Positions 9,262-18,230 of a stretch of DNA of 64,000 bases are shown here, piece by piece. A model generated the notes under the pieces. That model did no database searches, had not been told where the DNA came from, and saw only the letters and a program-made list of their open reading frames with translations. The translations under genes and the position numbers were made by a program. The stretch comes from Marinobacter sp. MDS2 (GTDB lineage: Bacteria; Pseudomonadota; Gammaproteobacteria; Pseudomonadales; Oleiphilaceae): assembly GCF_030718085.1 (NCBI RefSeq), contig NZ_JAVAJF010000001.1:992001-1056000 (forward strand), given 5' to 3'. How positions within the stretch are numbered: position 1 is the stretch's first letter; the number at the start of each line of letters is the position of its first letter.

Positions 9262-9279
9262 ATGACCGATAAAAGACAG
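9262..9279 (-). promoter_or_regulatory. Pho box (PhoB site) upstream of phoX
   Basis: Minus-strand sequence CTGTCTT-TTAT-CGGTCAT matches the two 7-bp direct repeats separated by 4 bases of the PhoB consensus (CTGTCAT-N4-CTGTCAT), with 6 of 7 matches in each half. It abuts the -35 of the phoX promoter, the expected position for activation under phosphate limitation. Confidence 0.7.
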
Positions 9280-9293
9280 GGTGTGCAAGGCAC

Positions 9294-9320
9294 AAAAAAG
9301 GCGCCTGAATGGCGCCTTTT
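9294..9320 (-). terminator. Intrinsic terminator after the small acidic lipoprotein
   Basis: Read on the minus strand, an AAAAGGCGCC / GGCGCCTTTT stem with 5-nt loop is followed by a run of T. It separates the lipoprotein transcript from the phoX promoter. Confidence 0.85.
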
Positions 9321-9343
9321 CGTGAACTGCTTATGCAACAGAC

Positions 9344-9637
9344 TTATTTGGCAACATCGTCTGCCGCTTCTTCCATAGCGTCGCTTGTGTCGTCAGCGGC
9401 TTCTTCCATTTTGTCACCGGCTTCTTCAAAGCCTTCCTGAATCTCGCCCAACGCGCTCTCGTCGGTGCCGGTCGCTTCTTCCATGCCCTCTTCCGCAGAA
9501 TCGGCGGCATCGTCCATCATTTCCGCAGCGTTTTCGCCGGCTTGCTCGAAATCAGCGCCTTCGTCGCTTTCGGAACTGCAAGCTGCAAGGCCGAGCGTCA
9601 TCAGGAGCGCCAGTGCACTTAGTGTGAGCTTGTTCAT
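9344..9637 (-). CDS. Small acidic lipoprotein
   Basis: 97 aa. The signal peptide ends in the lipobox LAAC (Cys20). The mature part is almost all Asp, Glu, Ala, Gly and Met, arranged in degenerate repeats (EEAxD / DAxEEAADD), probably helical and strongly negative. No enzymatic motif. It has its own terminator. Small Glu/Asp/Ala-rich lipoproteins of this kind are common in marine gammaproteobacteria; the function is not known. Confidence 0.8.
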   Translation of the reverse strand: MNKLTLSALALLMTLGLAACSSESDEGADFEQAGENAAEMMDDAADSAEEGMEEATGTDESALGEIQEGFEEAGDKMEEAADDTSDAMEEAADDVAK

Positions 9638-9715
9638 AACATTTCCTTCTGTTGGTTCATGACTGTAGTGTTTCTAGCGTAGAGCTCCAGCCATTCGATC
9701 GCAATTACCGCAGAA

Positions 9716-9967
9716 TTACTGTTTCGTTAACTCTTTACCGTCGATCAGCAGTATCCGTTCAACGCCGAGCACTTTTCCGGTGCCTAACACCAAAAAATCA
9801 TGACCGGCCCGGCTTAGAATATCGTGCAACACTTCGTGCACGATCATCATCTGCCCGGACGGATCCTGATAAACAATTTCCGCCTGCTGCTTTGTTCGTA
9901 TGTACTCTCGAACCCACTCCTGAGCACTCCAGGAAATAACCGCCCGCGCGGGGTTTGTAGCACTCAT
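9716..9967 (-). CDS. Hypothetical 83-aa protein divergent from alkB
   Basis: No family recognised. The sequence is soluble, with no signal peptide or membrane helix. After 'SAQEWVREYIRTKQQ' (possible helix) come alternating hydrophobic strands (AEIVYQD, QMMIVHEVL, DFLVLGTGK, VERILLIDG) that would suit a small beta-barrel such as an SH3-, Sm- or Rof-like fold; this is inference. It is transcribed away from alkB across a 166-base divergent region, so the two could share control. Confidence 0.6.
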   Translation of the reverse strand: MSATNPARAVISWSAQEWVREYIRTKQQAEIVYQDPSGQMMIVHEVLHDILSRAGHDFLVLGTGKVLGVERILLIDGKELTKQ

Positions 9968-10076
9968 CTCGATATGTCCTTGTTGTTTTTATTACCCGAA
10001 GAATGGACCACCGTTCCGCTTTACGCCAATTTGCCGAACTTATCATTCCAGGCCAGATATCGCATATATTGTTGTA

Positions 10077-10105
10077 TTGACAGATTGTCCGACATAGATT
10101 GATTA
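10077..10105 (+). promoter_or_regulatory. Putative alkB promoter
   Basis: TTGACA (10077-10082) is followed at 16-17 bases by TTGATT/TGATTA (10099-10105). The -35 is perfect and the -10 weak, as expected for an activated promoter. About 28 bases separate it from the start codon region. No operator is identified. Confidence 0.45.
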
Positions 10106-10133
10106 GAACAACGAACAAGAGGGAGCGCCTGCT

Positions 10134-11399
10134 ATGAATGCCAAAGTCCAAATATCTTCTGACACATCACACAACACCTCCGCCCGCCCGGCCGGTAAAG
10201 ACTGGAAAGACCCAAAGCGTTACTTGTGGTTACTCGGCCCGGCACTGCCCGGCATTGGTGTGGCGGCACTGGGCGCGTATGCCATCGCTCCGAAAAAACT
10301 GAAAGCGTTGGCGTGGACCGGGCCAATTTTGATTCACGGCGTTATTCCCGCCCTGGACCGAGCAGTAGGCGTGGATAAAAGCAATCCGCCCGAAGACGCC
10401 GTAAAAACTCTGGAACACGACAAGTACTACGACCGGATTGTTAAAGCGTTTATCCCCACCCAATACGTCCTGACGTTTATGGGCGCCTGGCTGGCAAGCC
10501 GAAAGAACGTGCCACTCGAAGACAAAATCGGCTTAACCCTTTCGGTGGGGGCCATCAATGGCATCGGGATCAATACCGCTCATGAGCTGGGCCATAAATC
10601 GAACAAATTAAACAAGCTGATGGCCATGGCTGCCTTGGCACCAACCGGTTACACCCATTTCGTGGTTGAGCACAATTTTGGCCATCACAAGCGGGTAGCC
10701 ACTCCGGAAGATCCCGCCAGCAGCAAGATGGGCGAGAGTTTCTGGAAGTTTTTACCGCGCACGGTGGTGGGGGGACTGAAATCCGCTGTCAAGATCGAGA
10801 AGGCGCGTCTGGCCCGCAAGGGTAAGGGTTTCTGGAGCCTGGATAACGAGCTGCTACAAGGCTGGGCCATGAGCGCCGGCTTCTTTGGTGCCACCACGCT
10901 GATTTGCGGTCCGCGTGCGGTTCCTTTCCTTGCTGGCCAGGCGATTTACGGAGCCAGTTTGCTGGAAAGTGTAAATTACATCGAACACTACGGTCTGCTG
11001 CGCCAAAAGAACGAAAACGGTAAGTACGAACGGACCAAGCCGGAGCATAGCTGGAACAGCAACAATATTGTGACCAATCTGTTCCTGTATCAGTTGCAAC
11101 GGCATTCGGATCATCACGCTCATCCGAGCCGGAGTTTCCAGGCGTTGCGTCATTTTGAGGACGCGCCGCAGTTACCCAGCGGTTATGCATCAATGCTGCT
11201 GCCGGCGTATTTCCCGAAATGGTGGTCGGAGACAATGGATAAGCGGGTGATTGATCACTACGAAGGTGATTTGTCGAAGATTAACTGGGATCCGGATCGC
11301 AAGGAGGAGTTAATGGCCAAGTATGCGGATTATGCCGCGGAAGTCGCTGCTGCGGCTGCCGCTGGCAAGGCTAAAACCCGCAAGTCTGACGCGGCCTGA
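10134..11399 (+). CDS. alkB: Alkane 1-monooxygenase (AlkB)
   Basis: 421 aa. An integral-membrane non-haem diiron hydroxylase that oxidises medium-chain n-alkanes to 1-alkanols with rubredoxin as electron donor. All four histidine signatures are present: HELGHK (150-155), EHNFGHHKRVATPEDPA (179-195), NYIEHYGL (281-288) and LQRHSDHHA (321-329). Hydrophobic helices lie mainly in 30-75, 105-145 and 240-280. GGGAG at 10121-10125 gives an 8-base spacing to ATG. No rubredoxin or rubredoxin reductase gene lies nearby, so electrons must come from elsewhere. The Lys/Ala-rich C-terminal tail is unremarkable. Confidence 0.97.
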   Translation: MNAKVQISSDTSHNTSARPAGKDWKDPKRYLWLLGPALPGIGVAALGAYAIAPKKLKALAWTGPILIHGVIPALDRAVGVDKSNPPEDAVKTLEHDKYYDRIVKAFIPTQYVLTFMGAWLASRKNVPLEDKIGLTLSVGAINGIGINTAHELGHKSNKLNKLMAMAALAPTGYTHFVVEHNFGHHKRVATPEDPASSKMGESFWKFLPRTVVGGLKSAVKIEKARLARKGKGFWSLDNELLQGWAMSAGFFGATTLICGPRAVPFLAGQAIYGASLLESVNYIEHYGLLRQKNENGKYERTKPEHSWNSNNIVTNLFLYQLQRHSDHHAHPSRSFQALRHFEDAPQLPSGYASMLLPAYFPKWWSETMDKRVIDHYEGDLSKINWDPDRKEELMAKYADYAAEVAAAAAAGKAKTRKSDAA

Positions 11400-11405
11400 A
11401 CCCTG

Positions 11406-11440
11406 AGCAGGTTCCGGCAAACAACCGGAACCTGCTTTAC
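11406..11440 (+). terminator. Intrinsic terminator of alkB
   Basis: A perfect 12-bp stem (AGCAGGTTCCGG / CCGGAACCTGCT) with a 7-nt loop, followed by TTACTCTT. It lies between convergent alkB and the crotonase gene. Confidence 0.8.
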
Positions 11441-11442
11441 TC

Positions 11443-12222
11443 TTACTTTCCTTTAAAAACAGCTTCCCGTCTTTCGAGAAACGACTGTATACCTTCTTTA
11501 ACATCTTCGCTGGCCATCACGGGGCCAAGGTCGGGAAACAACCGCTGCTTAGCGGTTTCCTGCCCTTCACTAACGGCGATTTTGGACGATTTCAAACTGC
11601 CCTGAACACCCAACGGTGCGGCTTTCGCGATCTTTTCGGCAATCTCTAGAGCTTTGTTCAGCTGCTCACCGGGTTCGACCAGTTCTTGAATCAAACCCCA
11701 TTGATAGGCTTGTTCAGCCGTCCATTCGTCACCGGTCAGCAAATAGCGCTGAGCATTTCCCCAGCCGATTTCTCGCTGCAGCCGAATCGTAGCGCCGCCG
11801 CAGGCGAATATGCCGCGCTGCACTTCAAGCTGGGCAAAGCGGGTACCTTTGGCCGCCACACGGATGTCGGTGTTGAGCATCATTTCCACACCGCAGGTGA
11901 AACAAATGCCTTGGGCCGCGAAGACAACCGGTTTGGTGAGAGCTTCACCCGTAATGTGAAAAGGATCCAGTTCACCTTCGGCGGGTTCGATACCGGTGCC
12001 ACCGGCAAAAACTCCCGCCCAATCATCCAGCTGCAGGCCGCTGGTGAAGTGGTCACCCTCTGCGTACATCACTGCGACGCGCAGTTCCGGGTCGTTTTGC
12101 AGCTGGTGATAGGCGGCAGCGATTTCGTGATACATAGCCCGGTTCATGGCGTTCATTTTTTCCGGGCGGTTCAGTCCGATCAGCAGGATGTGGCCCTGCT
12201 TTTCTACGTTTACCAATGACAT
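11443..12222 (-). CDS. Crotonase (enoyl-CoA hydratase/isomerase) family protein
   Basis: 259 aa, the normal length. The N-terminus holds the family start (LLIGLNRPEKMNAMN). The first oxyanion-hole segment is FTSGLQLDDW and the second is QRGIFACGGA. The Glu in QLEVQRG aligns with one catalytic acid of hydratases. The other acid position, before YLLTGD, looks like Arg, so classical hydratase activity is not assured and an isomerase or other acyl-CoA role is possible. It lies near alkB and an acyl-CoA dehydrogenase, which fits fatty-acid catabolism. Confidence 0.88.
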   Translation of the reverse strand: MSLVNVEKQGHILLIGLNRPEKMNAMNRAMYHEIAAAYHQLQNDPELRVAVMYAEGDHFTSGLQLDDWAGVFAGGTGIEPAEGELDPFHITGEALTKPVVFAAQGICFTCGVEMMLNTDIRVAAKGTRFAQLEVQRGIFACGGATIRLQREIGWGNAQRYLLTGDEWTAEQAYQWGLIQELVEPGEQLNKALEIAEKIAKAAPLGVQGSLKSSKIAVSEGQETAKQRLFPDLGPVMASEDVKEGIQSFLERREAVFKGK

Positions 12223-12270
12223 TGTTCTTGTCCTCTAATTTGGCAACCTAGCCTGGGTGTTCGGGAGGCT

Positions 12271-12385
12271 GCGCGGTCAACGGGGAGGGCTTTTCAGGAC
12301 ACGCCCACGAGTACGTCCCTGTAGGCTCGTTTCGGGCCGTCCATGGCCCTCAACGGTCCTGAAAACCCCTCCCCGTCGCCCGCGC
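12271..12385. repeat. Dispersed long-stem hairpin element, copy 1
   Basis: Two ~30-nt arms (12271-12300 and 12356-12385) are inverted repeats matching at 27 of 30 positions. The 55-nt loop begins ACGCC, contains TACGTCCCTGTAGGCT, and has an inner GGGCC/GGCCC hairpin enclosing TCCAT. The same loop core occurs at 14338-14451 with an unrelated stem. It lies between the acyl-CoA dehydrogenase 3' end and the crotonase 5' end. No coding frame. Confidence 0.8.
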
Positions 12386-12425
12386 GTCATATTTCTGGGA
12401 TATACCAGTCCACAAAGCGGTAAAC

Positions 12426-14228
12426 TCAGAACCAATCAGCTTTCATGTTCAAACAGGTATCATCCTGATTTCGGAGCAATACCAAGTCCTGCGCCACCGT
12501 TGGCAATTCCCAGTGAAAGAAGTACTGGGCCGCCTGCAACTTGCCTTGGTAGAAGTTGCGTTCGCTATCACTGTTCACGGAAGCCAACGCATTGGCAGCG
12601 GCATTGGCCTGACGCAGCCACATCCAGGCAACCACAATGTGCCCGAACAGGTGCAAGTAGCAGCTGGCGTTGGCCAGGGTTTTATCCACTTCGCCACCCA
12701 TCAGGGATTTACCCAGGCTCTGAGTCACTTTCACCGCTTGCTGCAAGGTTTCACTTAGTGACAACGCCCACTGCTGGCAACGGTCTGTGGTAGCGGCTTG
12801 CAGGTCGGCCTGCATTTCCTGCATCAACAACTGCAGCCCATGACTTTGGTCTTGCCAGATCTTCCGGCCCAGAAGATCCAGAGCCTGAATGCCGTTGGTG
12901 CCTTCGTGAATCGGGTTCAAGCGGTTGTCACGCCAGCATTGCTCCACCGGGTATTCCCGGGTGTAGCCTGCACCGCCGTATACCTGAATGGCCAGATCGT
13001 TCGCTTTGGGGCCAAATTCCGAGGGCCAGGCTTTGATCACCGGAGTCAGCAGGTCCAGCAGTTTGCCGGCTTCAGCACGCTTTTGTTCATCCGGATGGGT
13101 GTGTAGTTCGTCCATCAAGCGGGCACCGTAAAGGCACAGCGCCAAGCCACCTTCGCTGTATGCTTTCTGGGCCAGCAGCATGCGGCGCACGTCGGCGTGA
13201 TCGATGATCGGCACTTGCGGGCTTTCCGGGTTTTTCTCGCTGGCTTTGCGGCCCTGCAAACGATCTTTGGCGTATTCGAGGCTGTGCATATAACCCCGGT
13301 AGCCAATTACCGCCGCGCCCATGCCGACACCAATGCGGGCTTCGTTCATCATCTGGAACATGTACTTCAGGCCTTGGTGGGGTTCACCCACCAAATAGCC
13401 GTGGCACGGGGCGTCGTCGCCAAAGCTCAGGGCGGTACTGGTGGTGCCGCGGTAGCCGAGCTTGTGAATCAGGCCGGCCAGGCTCACACCGTTGCGCTCC
13501 CCCGGATCTCCGTTTTCGTCTACGTGGAATTTGGGGACGACAAACAGGGAGATGCCTTTCACACCGGCCGGGGCACCTTTGATTTTGGCCAGCACCATGT
13601 GAACGATGTTTTCGGTGATGCTTTGTTCGCCGCCGGAGATGTATATCTTCGCGCCTTTGATCAGGTAGTGCCCGTCATCGGTGGGCGTGGCAGAGGTGCG
13701 GATATCGGCGAGGCTGGACCCGGCGTGGGGTTCGGTCAGGGCCATGGTGCCGCTGAAGCGGCCATTGAGCATGTTCGGCAGGATAGTCGCTTTTTGTTGG
13801 TCGTTGCCGAACACGCGAATCAGGTTGGCCGCTGCCGTGGTCAGGAACGGGTAGCCGGCAGTGCCGGGGTTGGCGGCTGTGAAGAAGCCGTTGCAGGCGG
13901 CCATGACCGATTCTGGCAATTGCATGCCGCCCAGTTCGTAATCATAGCGCCCGGCGAGAAAGCCGGCTTCGGCGTAGGCGTCGAAGGCTTCTTTGACCTC
14001 GGGGAGCATTTCAACCTGGCCGTTAACGAACTTGGGTTCGTCTTTATCGGCGGCGCTGTTGTGGTTGGCAAACTTTTCTTTTGCCATTTTGTCAGCGGTT
14101 TCGATGACGGCATCGAAGGTTTCTTTGCTGTGTTCGCTGAAGCGCTCGCGCTTGGTCAGGGCTTCGGTGTCCATGACTTCGTAGAGCTGGAATGCCAGGT
14201 CGCGGCGGTCGATCAGGGTGTCGGTCAT
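12426..14228 (-). CDS. Acyl-CoA dehydrogenase, long (DmdC-like) form
   Basis: 600 aa, the length of the DmdC/AcdA-type subfamily rather than the ~380 aa of short forms. The N-terminal helical domain is followed by the FAD/substrate core (MALTEPHAGSSLADI; YISGGEQ), the flavin-contact segment QVYGGAGYTREYPVEQ with downstream NPIHEGTNGIQALDLLGRK, and a C-terminal extension (~470-600) typical of this subfamily. It catalyses alpha,beta-dehydrogenation of acyl-CoA, passing electrons to ETF. Chain preference cannot be read here; DmdC itself acts on methylmercaptopropionyl-CoA, but many relatives are fatty-acyl enzymes. Confidence 0.93.
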   Translation of the reverse strand: MTDTLIDRRDLAFQLYEVMDTEALTKRERFSEHSKETFDAVIETADKMAKEKFANHNSAADKDEPKFVNGQVEMLPEVKEAFDAYAEAGFLAGRYDYELGGMQLPESVMAACNGFFTAANPGTAGYPFLTTAAANLIRVFGNDQQKATILPNMLNGRFSGTMALTEPHAGSSLADIRTSATPTDDGHYLIKGAKIYISGGEQSITENIVHMVLAKIKGAPAGVKGISLFVVPKFHVDENGDPGERNGVSLAGLIHKLGYRGTTSTALSFGDDAPCHGYLVGEPHQGLKYMFQMMNEARIGVGMGAAVIGYRGYMHSLEYAKDRLQGRKASEKNPESPQVPIIDHADVRRMLLAQKAYSEGGLALCLYGARLMDELHTHPDEQKRAEAGKLLDLLTPVIKAWPSEFGPKANDLAIQVYGGAGYTREYPVEQCWRDNRLNPIHEGTNGIQALDLLGRKIWQDQSHGLQLLMQEMQADLQAATTDRCQQWALSLSETLQQAVKVTQSLGKSLMGGEVDKTLANASCYLHLFGHIVVAWMWLRQANAAANALASVNSDSERNFYQGKLQAAQYFFHWELPTVAQDLVLLRNQDDTCLNMKADWF

Positions 14229-14337
14229 TCGTGTTCTCCTGTTGATTGGCTATAGCCTCTCACAACCGTTACGGTTGTTGAAATTGTCGTTTCTGACTTA
14301 TTCTTGGCTAAAACCGCCATTACCTTACTATGCTGCC

Positions 14338-14451
14338 GGGAACTTCTGCGGGAGAGGGCTTCCGAGAGACGCCGTAAATACATCCCTGTAGGCTTCTGCG
14401 CAGCTTCCCTGCTGCGCACACTCTCGGAAGCCCTCTCCCGCAGCAGTTCCC
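14338..14451. repeat. Dispersed long-stem hairpin element, copy 2
   Basis: Arms 14338-14368 and 14421-14451 form a 31-nt inverted repeat with one mismatch. The 52-nt loop starts ACGCC, contains TACATCCCTGTAGGCT and then an inner 8-bp hairpin (TGCGCAGC/GCTGCGCA, 14397-14418). It shares loop core and layout, but not stem sequence, with 12271-12385. It sits in the divergent promoter region of the acyl-CoA dehydrogenase and the GlxA-type regulator, so it is not simply a terminator. Confidence 0.85.
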
Positions 14452-14498
14452 TACTTTTGAGATGGGTGGCCTAGTTTTGTTTATCAGGGGTTATCTTT

Positions 14499-15491
14499 GT
14501 GAAAACCGTCACGATTATTGGTTTTAACGGGGCGCTTGCCAGCGCGATTACAGGGGTGATTGATCTGTTTCGTCTGGCCGGTGTGACTTGGGCGCGGGTT
14601 CATGGCGAGTCACCGCATCCGTATTTCCGAACGCACTTGCTGACGGAAACCGGCGAGGCCTGTCGGTGTATCAATGGGCTGACCATTGGTGCGGACGGCT
14701 CCTGGCAGGATGTTACCGCGCTGGGTGAAAACGATCTGGTGATCATTCCGACCATTGGCGCACCGATTGATCAGGTATTAGCCGAAAATCCGGGCTTGGT
14801 GGATTGGCTTTCGCAGTTCCAGTCCTCAAACGAAGATCAGGTGCGAATTGCGAGTAATTGCACCGGGGCTTTTTTGTTGGCTGAAGCCGGGTTGTTGGAG
14901 GGTAAACAAGCGACCACCCATTGGGGGTTTAGCAATCAATTCCGGCAGCGATTTCCGAACGTGGATTTGCAACCGGATCGGCTGGTAACGGTGGATGGCC
15001 ACGTTGCCTGCGCCGGGGGCGGGATGGCTTGGTGGGATCTTGGGGTGTATCTCGTAGAGCGGCATGCGGGTGCACAGGTTGCCCGGGAGTTGGCGAAGGC
15101 GTTTGTGATTGACGCGGGTCGGTCGAGTCAGGCGCCTTACAGTGCGCTTCAGGCTCGCCGGTACCATTCCGACGCTGAAATCCTTACGGTTCAGGAGTGG
15201 CTAGACACACATTACAGCGAGCCGGTGACACTGGCATCTTTGGCGTCATTGAGCGGGTTAACCGAACGTTCGTTGATCCGTCGCTTTAAGGCAGCAACAG
15301 GCGACACCCCCACCGGTTACTTACAGGTTTTACGTATCGAATCGGCCCGTCAGCATCTGGAAAACTCTCGGCTCACAATTGAGGAGGTGACGCGTTTGGT
15401 TGGTTACGAGGATGTGAGTTCGTTTAGCCGTTTGTTCAGAAAACACACGGGATTAGCGCCCGGAGCTTATCGTGCCCGGTTTGGGCGGTAA
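14499..15491 (+). CDS. GlxA-type AraC-family transcriptional regulator
   Basis: 330 aa, GTG start with AGGGG 8 bases upstream. Residues ~1-185 form a DJ-1/PfpI-like domain with the nucleophile-elbow segment ASNCTGAFLLAEAGLL followed by ATTHWG. Residues ~225-330 carry two AraC helix-turn-helices (LASLASLSGLTERSLIRRFK; VTRLVGYEDVSSFSRLFRK). Relatives such as GbdR, CdhR and ArgR sense small metabolites. It is divergent from the DmdC-like acyl-CoA dehydrogenase, which is the obvious candidate target; this is inference from position. Confidence 0.9.
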   Translation: MKTVTIIGFNGALASAITGVIDLFRLAGVTWARVHGESPHPYFRTHLLTETGEACRCINGLTIGADGSWQDVTALGENDLVIIPTIGAPIDQVLAENPGLVDWLSQFQSSNEDQVRIASNCTGAFLLAEAGLLEGKQATTHWGFSNQFRQRFPNVDLQPDRLVTVDGHVACAGGGMAWWDLGVYLVERHAGAQVARELAKAFVIDAGRSSQAPYSALQARRYHSDAEILTVQEWLDTHYSEPVTLASLASLSGLTERSLIRRFKAATGDTPTGYLQVLRIESARQHLENSRLTIEEVTRLVGYEDVSSFSRLFRKHTGLAPGAYRARFGR

Positions 15492-15578
15492 TGATTTGCC
15501 GCTTAGTTCTGGCGCGTGTTATGCAGCGATCTTCGTGAAAGGCCTGTTTTAGGCTGCTAGTGTAAGGAATCCCGACAG

Positions 15579-15764
15579 ATGTACGAAGGGGAAGACGCCG
15601 TGAACAGATTATTAAGGCAAAGCCAGTCCGAGGTTTTAAGCCGGCTCTATGAGATGAAGTGCAAGCAAATCAAGCACGCTCGCGAGCAAGGGCAAAGCTT
15701 ACACAGTCAGGTGCTGGAAGCCGAGGCCGAGGCCATTTCGAACGCGCTGAAAGCCGTTCGGTAA
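15579..15764 (+). CDS. Hypothetical 61-aa protein
   Basis: Not recognised. An ATG with upstream AAGGAA (about 10 bases) opens a short, highly charged, probably wholly helical protein (LLRQSQSEVLSRLYEMK; QVLEAEAEAISNALKAV). There is no signal peptide or membrane helix. It follows the GlxA-type regulator by 87 bases in the same direction and ends just before a strong inverted repeat, which supports it being a real transcription unit. Confidence 0.5.
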   Translation: MYEGEDAVNRLLRQSQSEVLSRLYEMKCKQIKHAREQGQSLHSQVLEAEAEAISNALKAVR

Positions 15765-15780
15765 GGCCTCAACCCCACAG

Positions 15781-15815
15781 TGCCCAAAAGTGACCACTAC
15801 AGTCACTTTTGGGCA
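15781..15815. terminator. Perfect 14-bp inverted repeat between convergent genes
   Basis: TGCCCAAAAGTGAC and GTCACTTTTGGGCA flank a 7-nt loop. It lies between the 61-aa gene and the fadH 3' end. The stem is long but no U-tract follows on either strand, so termination efficiency is uncertain. Confidence 0.6.
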
Positions 15816-15828
15816 AGGAACAGCAGCA

Positions 15829-17892
<2,064 letters not shown>

Positions 17893-17940
17893 TCAGCGAT
17901 TATTTTTGGGCAGTATACACTTGATTGGCGTGATGTTGAC

Positions 17941-17968
17941 TTGACCTACCCCGCGAGCCACGTATTAT
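17941..17968 (+). promoter_or_regulatory. Putative promoter of the mrp leader
   Basis: TTGACC (17941-17946), 16-base spacer, TATTAT (17963-17968). It matches sigma-70 at 5 of 6 in each hexamer. It lies 270 bases upstream of mrpA and about 31 bases upstream of a small ORF, implying a long leader transcript. Confidence 0.5.
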
Positions 17969-17998
17969 CAGCTTTCAAGTTTCATTGACGGAGCAAAC

Positions 17999-18112
17999 AT
18001 GACCGGAAGGTCCACCGGCCGCATCGTTTCGCCAGGATTCCTCCAGCCCGCTGACATTGTCTTGCAGCGTGGGCGTCTTCCCTATTTTCCGGATCCGCCA
18101 AGGTTCAACTAA
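17999..18112 (+). CDS. Possible 37-aa leader peptide or small ORF ahead of mrpA
   Basis: ATG with GGAG five bases upstream opens 37 codons ending in TAA at 18110-18112. The product is basic and proline-rich (MTGRSTGRIVSPG ... FPDPPRFN) with no membrane segment and no recognised family. It lies between a good promoter and a hairpin followed by T residues (18122-18144), the layout of a leader peptide or a tiny independent gene. Coding status is uncertain without comparative evidence. Confidence 0.3.
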   Translation: MTGRSTGRIVSPGFLQPADIVLQRGRLPYFPDPPRFN

Positions 18113-18121
18113 CCCCTGTAT

Positions 18122-18144
18122 AAACCGGTGCTTACTCGGTTTTT
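18122..18144 (+). terminator. Possible attenuator-like hairpin in the mrp leader
   Basis: AAACCG and CGGTTT flank a 9-nt loop and are followed by TT. The stem is short (6 bp), so this is a weak candidate. It lies 10 bases after the small ORF and about 87 bases before mrpA. Confidence 0.3.
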
Positions 18145-18230
18145 CTGTGCAGTGAGGCTGGCCGCCCACTACACTTTGAGGGGCATTTCGCCCTACATTC
18201 ACGCCTGAAAACACCAAAAACGAGGTTGCG

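Noticed and set aside
12271..12385. Simple rho-independent terminator for the acyl-CoA dehydrogenase
   Set aside because: Arms ~30 nt with a 55-nt structured loop and no U-tract, and the sister element lies in a divergent promoter region.
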